A stretch of 6,912 nt of DNA from Nitrosopumilaceae archaeon (GTDB lineage Archaea > Thermoproteota > Nitrososphaeria > Nitrososphaerales > Nitrosopumilaceae). The DNA lies in NCBI GenBank assembly GCA_013330055.1, contig DUJB01000033.1, positions 14,232-21,143 of the forward strand. Direction: 5' to 3'. Both the position numbers and the translations under genes were made by a program. Of this stretch, positions 1 through 5,606 are shown piece by piece (the first letter of the stretch is position 1; the number at the start of each line of letters is the position of its first letter). Below the pieces are notes generated by a model. It saw nothing but the letters and a program-made list of their open reading frames with translations, ran no database searches and was not told the DNA's origin.

Positions 1-209
1 TCATATTCCCAACTTCCGCCCTTGATTCCTTTTGATTCTATTACTTCGGTTTTGACTCCAAGTTTTTTTGCGATATCAAGTCCTTTTGCATTAAAATTAT
101 TTGATATGACTATAACAGGCGTAACTCGGGTCTTGTTCTTTTTGATTGATTTCAAAATATATTCCATATTGCTTCCTCGTCCTGAGATTAGGATTACAAG
201 TTTGATCAA
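1..209 (-). CDS. purN: Phosphoribosylglycinamide formyltransferase, N-terminal part (runs off left edge)
   Basis: The reverse strand encodes about 69 residues beginning LIKLVILISGRGSNMEYIL (TTG read as Met). The GRGSN motif at residues 10-14 follows the first beta strand and is the phosphate-binding signature of GAR transformylase; the later VIVISNN and AKGLDIAKKLGV segments also match PurN. The enzyme transfers a formyl group from 10-formyl-THF to glycinamide ribonucleotide in de novo purine synthesis, in the cytoplasm. The start is TTG at 209-207: an in-frame TAG lies immediately upstream, and the only nearby ATG (codon 15) would delete the GRGSN motif. No Shine-Dalgarno site is seen, and a TATA-like box sits about 29 bases upstream, so a leaderless transcript is likely. 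The C-terminal two-thirds, with the catalytic Asn/His/Asp, lies outside the window. The family call is firm; the start is well supported but uses a rare codon. Confidence 0.9.
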   Translation of the reverse strand, partial: MIKLVILISGRGSNMEYILKSIKKNKTRVTPVIVISNNFNAKGLDIAKKLGVKTEVIESKGIKGGSWEY

Positions 210-232
210 CTAAAAAAAATTAATTTTGCATT

Positions 233-241
233 CAAATAAAG
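233..241 (-). promoter_or_regulatory. Putative TATA box for purN
   Basis: On the reverse strand CTTTATTTG is centred about 28 bases upstream of the TTG start, the spacing expected of an archaeal TATA box serving a leaderless transcript. The whole gap is AT-rich, so this is a weak, position-based call. Confidence 0.35.
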
Positions 242-394
242 TATACGAGGCAATTTTTCAATCTTTTAAACCAGTATTATTATACAAAAATTTGAGATAA
301 ATTGCTAAATAGATAAAGAAATTACATATTTAGGATGTAAGAAGTTAATGTTACAAACACATTCCTATTAGGACAGGATTTTATTAGATTTTGT

Positions 395-685
395 ATGCTG
401 GACTCGACAGATGAACAAATCAAAAAAGCATTAATCACAATTACTATTGAAAAAATTCTTCTTGAGATGGGAAAACCTGTTCTTGATAAATTTACTAAAA
501 AACTATACACGAATTACAATTGTTATATCCCTGACTGTTTTGACCATCCGGAATATCTTTCTCAGGTATTAAAAGAAATGTATGGAAATTCCTCCAAGAC
601 TCTAGTTTCTGAGATAATGGCTGATCTAGAAGAGTTTTCTGAACAAAAACCAATTGCAAATTTTATTAAAGTAATTTGTAATTAA
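395..685 (+). CDS. Small single-domain NitrOD5-like protein
   Basis: A 96-residue soluble protein, predicted all-helical, with no signal peptide or membrane segment. It resembles the NitrOD5 (Nitrosopumilus output domain 5) family recalled from ammonia-oxidising archaea: an N-terminal helix (about 8-25), a helix with LDKFTKKLYTNY (30-41), a loop, then YLSQVLKEMYGNSSKTLVSEI (54-74). The last segment aligns with VLREFFGEGAVGLERKIFERI in the regulator at 5607-6221, so the window carries two copies of this domain. Here it makes up essentially the whole protein, with no DNA-binding or receiver partner. Its biochemical role is unknown; a signalling output or protein-interaction role is inference. 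The start is ATG 395; an in-frame stop lies at 338-340 and no other ATG intervenes. It is transcribed towards the 8-TM gene 131 bases downstream, but a T-tract and TATA-like sequence lie between them, so co-transcription is doubtful. Two cysteines (C43, C48) lie in the loop. Confidence 0.75.
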   Translation: MLDSTDEQIKKALITITIEKILLEMGKPVLDKFTKKLYTNYNCYIPDCFDHPEYLSQVLKEMYGNSSKTLVSEIMADLEEFSEQKPIANFIKVICN

Positions 686-708
686 GGTCATAAATATTAC
701 AGAGACAC

Positions 709-720
709 TTTTTTTATATT
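709..720 (+). promoter_or_regulatory. T-tract / TATA-like element (possible terminator and promoter)
   Basis: Seven T residues followed by ATATT lie 23 bases after the stop of the small NitrOD5-like gene. A run of T is the usual archaeal termination signal. The same bases (TTTATATT) also make a good TATA box that would place transcription start near 740-746. Either or both functions are possible. Confidence 0.35.
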
Positions 721-746
721 TTCAATTTATGTCATTTGTATCTTGA

Positions 747-827
747 ATGCTACAGGTGGACAGTATCCAACAGAAATTTCTAATCAGAAACATATCGAAA
801 ATATTTTTAAAAATTATTGGTGGCTAA
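747..827 (+). CDS. Possible 26-codon small ORF overlapping the next gene's start
   Basis: ATG at 747 opens a frame that reads MLQVDSIQQKFLIRNISKIF..., ending at TAA 825-827. It overlaps the candidate start codons of the 8-TM gene in another frame. The ATG lies about 30 bases after the centre of the TATA-like element at 709-720, so a transcript from there would be nearly leaderless and would begin with this ORF. It is basic and amphipathic, and matches no family I know. It could be a leader peptide coupled to translation of the membrane protein, or a chance ORF; at this length the sequence alone cannot decide. Confidence 0.18.
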   Translation: MLQVDSIQQKFLIRNISKIFLKIIGG

Positions 828-1635
828 TGTGCACACCCTGTTAGAAAAAATAGGATTACACAAATTTCTGTTATTATCCTTATTCACTACTGGCATCATA
901 ATGCTAGTTGCAAATTTTCTTACTGATGATATTAGAACCCTTGTAACTGATTTGTTGTATGTACCAATACCCGCCGCAGTTCTAGTTTTATCTATCATAA
1001 TTACGCTGAGATTCAAAATGTCTGGTAAGCATGGAAAAGCCTGGATTGTATTTGCTATTTTTGCAGCTTCATGGTTTGTCGCTGAACAGATATGGCTTGT
1101 TTATGAATTGATATTAAATATTGATCCCTGGCCTTCGATTGCTGATTTTTTTTATATTCTTGGATATCCACTTTTGTTTGGATTCTCCATGCTCTACCTG
1201 TATCCGGTAAGAAAGGCAATCTCAAAAAAACTCATCATCTCCTCATCAATGGCATCTTTGTCCTTATTGATAGCCACTTTTATTCTTGCATATCAACCTG
1301 ATTCATCAGAAAATGATTTTGAAGTTGTCTTGGCAGCAAGCTATCCTATATTGGATGCAATCGTCTTTTGTCCAGCATTGATAGGGGTTTCATTATTTTT
1401 CAGGGGGGAGGTGAGTTTTTTGTGGTCACTAATGTGTATAGCTATTATACTAAACGTAATTGGAGATGCTGGCTTTCTATTGTCAAGTATGAATGATTCG
1501 TATTATACCGGACACCCGATAGATCTGCTTTATGTTTGGGCCTATATTCTCTTTGCATTTGGAGTGTACAGTCACATTAGAATATTCCAGAGTCGTATAG
1601 ACGAACCTTACAAAAACGCAAGTGAACTTAGATAG
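817..1635 (+). CDS. 8-TM membrane protein, standalone sensor-type domain (copy 1)
   Basis: A 272-residue integral membrane protein with about eight hydrophobic segments (roughly 15-34, 48-66, 75-98, 107-127, 138-158, 172-195, 200-222, 235-254). The hallmark is PSIADFFYILGYP at 106-118; the protein at 4247-5065 has PSISDVFYLAFYP at the matching place. Also shared are a Glu inside TM3 (E90), a Gly-Asp in TM7 (G216-D217), and a His followed by a leucine-rich last helix (H233). I recall this P-S-x-x-D-x-x-Y-x-x-x-Y-P pattern from the N-terminal membrane part of bacterial GGDEF proteins and sensor kinases; here no output domain follows, only a short charged tail. The ligand is unknown. The start is uncertain: TTG 817, GTG 820 and GTG 829 are all possible, no Shine-Dalgarno is clear, and an AT-rich box at 799-811 would favour 829 for a leaderless message. 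The gene ends 11 bases short of the convergent transporter gene. Confidence 0.8.
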   Translation: MVANVHTLLEKIGLHKFLLLSLFTTGIIMLVANFLTDDIRTLVTDLLYVPIPAAVLVLSIIITLRFKMSGKHGKAWIVFAIFAASWFVAEQIWLVYELILNIDPWPSIADFFYILGYPLLFGFSMLYLYPVRKAISKKLIISSSMASLSLLIATFILAYQPDSSENDFEVVLAASYPILDAIVFCPALIGVSLFFRGEVSFLWSLMCIAIILNVIGDAGFLLSSMNDSYYTGHPIDLLYVWAYILFAFGVYSHIRIFQSRIDEPYKNASELR

Positions 1636-1646
1636 TACTTTGATAT

Positions 1647-3128
1647 TTAATATTTTTTTATATTAACTTCTCTTAAAATTGTAAATGGTATTGACTGCGA
1701 TTTATCCAATGCGTTTATTGTAGGATCAGTAAAAATATCGATTTTTTCTATTACTTCACTGAACTGCTTATCATTTTCTAACATCTCCAAATATTTTTCA
1801 TTCCATGTCCAGTCACTATCAAGATTACATGAATAAACTATCCATCTGTATTTGCCATCAATAAAACGAATGTCAAATGGATAAGCTCTACAATCAAAAG
1901 GTTTTTTGTTGTATATGGAACAGCGTTTTGTATCTGAATCCCAGAAAATACATTCTTGTGACTTTTCCTTTTTTCTGATAATATTTACCTCTTCACCATT
2001 AATCTGAATTTTTTGTATGAACTGAGTTCCATCCTTTCCTATTGAAGTCAAGTCATCTAAATCATGAGAAAAAACTACGGGTCTTGCAAAGTTCGTACAA
2101 CATGACTGGTGTGTGCAATTGCCACATAATTTATTAAAATTGAGGTTTTTTGATCTGGGGTTCATGGTTTTTTGACTTATCTCATTCTTGCCTAGTCTGT
2201 GTCTGAGAATGTACAGCCCTGCAGATACTAAAACTATCGAAGTCACATTTGTTAAGGTTATACTTTCATGTAATATCAGATTGGCAAAGATTACTCCAAA
2301 TACTGAAGTTGTAGAAAAGAGCAGCATTGTTCTAACTGTACCGATGACTCGCAAGGCGATCAGAAATAGAAAAGTGGTCATTCCTGTACCAAAAAGACCT
2401 ATGATCGCTATGCTTGGTAACTGCTGTAATTCGATGTTAATTGGTATTTGAAGTATGATCATCAACAAGAACGCAAATCCTGCGCCAATAAAAGAAACCC
2501 ATTGGGTGATCTTTCTTGGGCCCAACTTGTGAGTTATGTATCTACATAAATTGATATCAAGGGCAACAAATACTCCGGATAAAATGAGTAATATGTCTCC
2601 AAAAACCAGATCAGTAATGACTAATCCTGTGGTATACAGATCATATCCTATTGGCAGAAGAATTATCCCAGTTATTATCATTAAAAAGGGTCCCATCTCT
2701 TTTTTTTCTATTCCATCTCGATAAATCGCTATAGCAATTAAAATTGTAAAAAGAATCTCTCCATTAGTAAGAATAGATGCATTAACTGCAGTAGAATCTT
2801 TTAAACCAAAAAAATAAGTAATTATCGCGGAAATTTCTAAAATACCTAACACTGTTAAAAAGAAAATATTTTTTCTATTTAGTACGCCTTCTGATTTTTT
2901 TCCTCTTTTTATCGGTGTAAAAAATAATCCATTGAAAAGAAACATTATTGCAGCCAAAGTTATTGGATTTATTTCAGTAATTCCAGAAACAGAAGAATCT
3001 AAAAGTGGTTTTGAAATAGTATGTAACAATGCAGCAAGCGCAGCAGCAACAAGTATTACAGCATATCCAAAAAAAGATGAATTTGCAAGTTGATTTTTTT
3101 GATTAACAATTATTCCCATTAACGACAT
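1647..3128 (-). CDS. EamA/DMT-family transporter fused to a C-terminal YkgJ-type cysteine cluster domain
   Basis: A 493-residue fusion. Residues about 20-310 form ten hydrophobic helices in two EamA repeats, typical of drug/metabolite transporters; TAVNASILTNGEILFT (113-128) and the last-helix IVLVSAGLYIL (298-308) are characteristic. A basic linker (309-333) leads to a soluble domain (335-493) with CGNCTHQSCC (335-344), then C393, C403, C413 in FDCRAYPF, and C434: eight cysteines in the order of the YkgJ family (CxxC...CC, a putative Zn/Fe-binding or Fe-S domain). Transporter substrate and domain function are both unknown. Since EamA C-termini are usually cytoplasmic, the cysteine domain should face the cytosol, perhaps sensing or receiving a metal; that is inference. 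The usual EamA protein is about 300 residues, so the extra 180 are a genuine in-frame extension with no frameshift. The start is ATG 3128; an alternative ATG lies three codons in. It is divergent from the lysyl oxidase gene and convergent with 817-1635. Confidence 0.88.
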   Translation of the reverse strand: MSLMGIIVNQKNQLANSSFFGYAVILVAAALAALLHTISKPLLDSSVSGITEINPITLAAIMFLFNGLFFTPIKRGKKSEGVLNRKNIFFLTVLGILEISAIITYFFGLKDSTAVNASILTNGEILFTILIAIAIYRDGIEKKEMGPFLMIITGIILLPIGYDLYTTGLVITDLVFGDILLILSGVFVALDINLCRYITHKLGPRKITQWVSFIGAGFAFLLMIILQIPINIELQQLPSIAIIGLFGTGMTTFLFLIALRVIGTVRTMLLFSTTSVFGVIFANLILHESITLTNVTSIVLVSAGLYILRHRLGKNEISQKTMNPRSKNLNFNKLCGNCTHQSCCTNFARPVVFSHDLDDLTSIGKDGTQFIQKIQINGEEVNIIRKKEKSQECIFWDSDTKRCSIYNKKPFDCRAYPFDIRFIDGKYRWIVYSCNLDSDWTWNEKYLEMLENDKQFSEVIEKIDIFTDPTINALDKSQSIPFTILREVNIKKY

Positions 3129-3238
3129 TTTATTCCCAAATTTGGTAATTCACTTGTTACTAATATCCTATATGATGATGTTACATTTGACTTTTCAAAA
3201 AATTACTCCCTTACTTTAATTATCTCATGTAACTTGAA

Positions 3239-3265
3239 AAAATTTGACCTAGGTAAACAAATTTT
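3239..3265. promoter_or_regulatory. 27-base dyad upstream of the lysyl oxidase promoter
   Basis: AAAATTTG (3239-3246) and CAAATTTT (3258-3265) are exact inverted repeats separated by 11 bases that themselves contain the palindrome ACCTAGGT (3247-3254). The dyad ends three bases before a TATA-like CTTTATAAG (3268-3276). This is the position of an archaeal operator or activator site and could affect either divergent gene. The regulator is unknown. AT-rich arms make chance occurrence possible. Confidence 0.4.
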
Positions 3266-3267
3266 GC

Positions 3268-3276
3268 TTTATAAGT
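3268..3276 (+). promoter_or_regulatory. Putative TATA box (distal) for the lysyl oxidase gene
   Basis: CTTTATAAG is a good match to the archaeal TATA consensus. It would place transcription start near 3298 and give a leader of about 30 bases before ATG 3329. It competes with the AT-rich box at 3297-3306. Confidence 0.45.
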
Positions 3277-3296
3277 AATATATCCACACTCATCCA

Positions 3297-3306
3297 TATT
3301 TAATAA
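3297..3306 (+). promoter_or_regulatory. Putative TATA box (proximal) for the lysyl oxidase gene
   Basis: TATTTAATAA is centred about 28 bases before ATG 3329, the spacing expected for a leaderless transcript, which is common in these archaea. Whether this or the distal box is used cannot be told from sequence. Confidence 0.35.
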
Positions 3307-3328
3307 TCATAGAAAATCTTCACATTAC

Positions 3329-4105
3329 ATGAAAAGCAAATTTCTGTTTTATATTATTATTTCATTAGGACTCGTATTTGGTTTATCGCTTTTGACAAAT
3401 GTTGATGCAGCAAAACAAAATCGTGGTCTTCTTCCAGATTTGCAAACCGTAGTCCCAGATCATTTGCAATTAGTTAATGAGCAACAAAGAGAAATATTAC
3501 GATTTTCAAATGGAATCGCTAATACTGGTGATGGGGATTGGAGACTGCGTCCTGACTTTCAACCAACAGTAACTGTTGCCATTCAAGAAATCCTTGACGC
3601 AGATGGTAATATAGTGGATGAAGTACTAACCAGCACATATGTATTTCATCCAGAACATAATCATTGGCATCTTGATAAAATTGCTCTTTTCGAAGTACGA
3701 GAAGGTTCACCAACGGGTCCTGTTGTTGGAGCAAATTCAATAAAAGTAACATTTTGTCTAATAGATTGGTACAAGTTAGTCGGTAACTCTCCATCATCTG
3801 AAAGGACATACTTTGATTGCGAAACAAGCTACCAAGGAATATCTCCAGGCTGGGTTGATCAATATCACCAAGCCACAGTTGGACAGCAACTGGACATAAC
3901 TGGGGTTGATGAAGGAACTTATTATCTTGTAAGCACTGCAAATCCAGATGGAATATACATAGAAGAAGATACCCAAAACAATACTGCATGGACAGAATTT
4001 GAACTCACGCGGGAAAGCAACGGAAATCCGAAAATCAAAGTTACTGGCAATTCTCCATGTGTGCTAGGTTCAGGCATGTGCGGCGAGAACTCTCCAAATC
4101 GTTAG
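3329..4105 (+). CDS. Secreted lysyl oxidase homologue (copper/quinone amine oxidase)
   Basis: A 258-residue exported protein. Residues 1-27 are a signal peptide (MKSK, a hydrophobic core, then NVDA-A). The rest matches the lysyl oxidase family. H107-x-x-H110-x-H112-x-H114 reproduces the H-x-x-H-x-H-x-H copper region of animal LOX. K139 in IKVTFCLID corresponds to the LOX lysine in HKASFCLED, and Y179 in GISPGWVDQYH to the tyrosine in GLSPGCYDTYG; these two residues form the lysyl tyrosylquinone cofactor. Spacings (25 from the last His to Lys, 40 to Tyr) are close to those of human LOX. The C-terminal YYLVSTANPDG and EEDTQNNT segments match as well. Some animal disulfide cysteines are absent, but C143, C164, C244 and C251 remain. 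The predicted reaction is oxidative deamination of lysine or another primary amine outside the membrane. The natural substrate is unknown; S-layer or surface-protein cross-linking is inference. ATG 3329 is fixed by the signal peptide. Confidence 0.88.
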   Translation: MKSKFLFYIIISLGLVFGLSLLTNVDAAKQNRGLLPDLQTVVPDHLQLVNEQQREILRFSNGIANTGDGDWRLRPDFQPTVTVAIQEILDADGNIVDEVLTSTYVFHPEHNHWHLDKIALFEVREGSPTGPVVGANSIKVTFCLIDWYKLVGNSPSSERTYFDCETSYQGISPGWVDQYHQATVGQQLDITGVDEGTYYLVSTANPDGIYIEEDTQNNTAWTEFELTRESNGNPKIKVTGNSPCVLGSGMCGENSPNR

Positions 4106-4147
4106 GCTGGTTAATAGCATCCTAATTCTCCTTCTAAATATACGGTA

Positions 4148-4166
4148 GGTTTTCTAACTAAAAACC
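4148..4166 (+). terminator. Small hairpin after the lysyl oxidase gene
   Basis: GGTTTT (4148-4153) pairs with AAAACC (4161-4166) around a 7-base loop, 43 bases after the stop codon. No T-run follows it directly, so this is only a weak candidate for a 3'-end structure. Confidence 0.2.
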
Positions 4167-4246
4167 ACTAGTTCAGGCACACATAGTGTATAATTTATTA
4201 CAAATTCGTCATTTCTATTTGTGACTAACAAAGATTTACTAGGTAA

Positions 4247-5065
4247 ATGCCTCTAAAAAGTGTAATTTATCAAATGTTTGGCAAAAAAGAAAAAGAACCA
4301 GAAAAGGTACCATTGAAGCTAGTAAATCCTATTGATTACAAACTCCTCTTTGTAATTTTTGGTCTAGCAGTTGCTTTTCAAATTTTTGTAACTCTTGCTC
4401 AGGGTGGAATGGAGGCAGATCTTACAATTGCGGCAGTATCGTTTGGGTTCCCACTCTCAGGCTCAATTGCAGCTTTTGTTGTTGCTAGAAGATACAAAAG
4501 TTCAAAAGTTTTTGGCAGAGCGTATTTTGCACTAGGGTTAGGAATGGCGATGAACTTCCTTGGCGAAGTTTCATATTACATACTAGAAACAATGGATCTA
4601 GTTACTTATCCGTCTATTTCTGATGTTTTCTATCTTGCATTTTATCCCTTGGCATTTTATCATCTTGCAAAAAATATTCAATTCTTCAAACCAAAAGTTA
4701 AGATTGGTATAAAGATTTTGATCGTAACAATCCCGGTCTCTTTGATAGGAACATATTCTGTTCTGTCATACGGATTGATTGGCGAGATGAACAGTGACTA
4801 CTTTTATGGTCTTTCATATGTTGTAGGCTCTTCAGTACTGCTATCTGGTGCAATATTTGGCGCAATGATTTTCAGACAGGGTGTTTTAGGAACAGCTTGG
4901 CTTGTACTTGTAATTGGAATGGCACTTTTAACACTGGGAGATAGTTGGTATGCATATCTCGGAACATTTTCTGAGTATAGTTCTACACATCTAGTGAACC
5001 TGCTATGGTATGCTGGTTACATGGTAATTGCATACGCGCTCTACAAACACCAAGACACGATTTGA
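4247..5065 (+). CDS. 8-TM membrane protein, standalone sensor-type domain (copy 2)
   Basis: A 272-residue membrane protein, the same length as its homologue at 817-1635. It starts with a charged cytoplasmic stretch (GKKEKEPEK, 12-20), then about eight hydrophobic segments (31-50, 58-80, 91-113, 123-142, 153-175, 187-209, 213-236, 248-266) and a very short tail. Shared landmarks are E107 in TM3, PSISDVFYLAFYP (122-134), an F-R-x-G turn after TM6 (209-212), G231-D232 in TM7, and H248 before the last helix. Between these motifs the two proteins differ greatly, so they are old paralogues, not a recent duplication. The acidic residues inside the membrane may bind a ligand or cofactor; no enzyme motif is visible. 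The start is ATG 4247; ATG 4274 is an alternative that keeps all helices. A 2-TM gene follows after 76 bases and a NitrOD5-like regulator after that, all on this strand. Function unknown; a sensor role is inferred from recalled bacterial relatives. Confidence 0.82.
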   Translation: MPLKSVIYQMFGKKEKEPEKVPLKLVNPIDYKLLFVIFGLAVAFQIFVTLAQGGMEADLTIAAVSFGFPLSGSIAAFVVARRYKSSKVFGRAYFALGLGMAMNFLGEVSYYILETMDLVTYPSISDVFYLAFYPLAFYHLAKNIQFFKPKVKIGIKILIVTIPVSLIGTYSVLSYGLIGEMNSDYFYGLSYVVGSSVLLSGAIFGAMIFRQGVLGTAWLVLVIGMALLTLGDSWYAYLGTFSEYSSTHLVNLLWYAGYMVIAYALYKHQDTI

Positions 5066-5102
5066 TTACTGCTTAAACTAATTCTATAACTATTCATGTT
5101 TG

Positions 5103-5109
5103 TTTTTTT
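5103..5109 (+). terminator. T-tract after the second 8-TM gene
   Basis: Seven consecutive T residues lie 37 bases after the stop, a typical archaeal intrinsic termination signal. The following AAATACTT and TTATTTTATA (5121-5130) can serve as TATA-like sequence for the next gene, so terminator and promoter lie back to back. Confidence 0.4.
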
Positions 5110-5141
5110 AAATACTTACTTTATTTTATAGTGAACAAACT

Positions 5142-5522
5142 GTGACTCGGTATGATTTGAAAAATGCAGTTCATTCTTGCCAGCCTGTATCAATAATCAT
5201 AGCTGTGTCTTTTTGTGTCGCAGGCATTGGATTGTTTATGCATTCTTATTATTCTGGTTATCAAGAACAGCAACTTGCTATGAATTTGAATCAACAAACG
5301 CAATCAACAATACGAGACACCACAGTATACCACGCAACAAACAATCTCATTTCGGATCCCACGAATTTACCGCTAAAAATGAAAATAATGGGAGCGGAAG
5401 ATTATCAGAAAAATAGTGTTTCCTATGATGTATCACAGTTGTCATGGGCACCATTGTTAATCGTAGGAATTTACATCTTGGTTCACGCAAGAAATGGCAT
5501 TGAATCAAAAGCAAACCTTTAG
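5142..5522 (+). CDS. Two-TM membrane protein of unknown function
   Basis: A 126-residue protein that I do not recognise. Residues about 15-35 form a first hydrophobic helix (SIIIAVSFCVAGIGLFMHSY) and 100-115 a second (LSWAPLLIVGIYILVH). Between them lies a polar, Gln/Asn/Thr-rich stretch of about 65 residues, presumably outside the membrane, with both termini inside. C13 and C25 lie before and within TM1. The start is GTG 5142; no ATG is available before residue 33, which is inside TM1, and the upstream GTG at 5131 is in a frame that stops at once. It sits between the 8-TM gene and the NitrOD5-like regulator on the same strand, with gaps of 76 and 84 bases, so a shared role is possible but a single transcript is not shown. 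Codon use looks like that of its neighbours, and the long open frame with clean TM topology supports a real gene. Confidence 0.7.
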   Translation: MTRYDLKNAVHSCQPVSIIIAVSFCVAGIGLFMHSYYSGYQEQQLAMNLNQQTQSTIRDTTVYHATNNLISDPTNLPLKMKIMGAEDYQKNSVSYDVSQLSWAPLLIVGIYILVHARNGIESKANL

Positions 5523-5576
5523 CTGTCAATCATGTGTCTACGAATAATGTATTTCTCATTTATGACATACTAGTCC

Positions 5577-5584
5577 CTATAATC
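5577..5584 (+). promoter_or_regulatory. Putative TATA box for the NitrOD5-like regulator
   Basis: CTATAATC is centred about 27 bases before ATG 5607, fitting a leaderless archaeal transcript. This argues that the regulator has its own promoter. Confidence 0.4.
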
Positions 5585-5606
5585 AAATCATAATATGAGA
5601 TAACAT

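Noticed and set aside
22..213. 63-codon forward ORF with hydrophobic translation
   Set aside because: It is antisense to purN, whose GRGSN motif on the other strand is unmistakable.
322..1016. Reverse ORFs of 62 and 69 codons
   Set aside because: They overlap the NitrOD5-like and 8-TM genes antisense, and their translations match nothing; the forward frames have domain motifs.
2188..2724. Two forward ORFs of 87 and 62 codons
   Set aside because: Both are antisense to the transmembrane part of the EamA-YkgJ gene and have no recognisable features.
3519..3989. Open frame of 156 codons on the reverse strand
   Set aside because: It lies wholly within the lysyl oxidase gene, antisense to it, and its translation is low-complexity Leu/Gln-rich with no family features. 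The + strand protein has clear family motifs and a signal peptide.
4200..4222. Inverted repeat ACAAAT-N11-ATTTGT before the second 8-TM gene
   Set aside because: Six-base AT-rich arms are expected by chance in a gap this AT-rich, and nothing in its position relative to a TATA box supports an operator.
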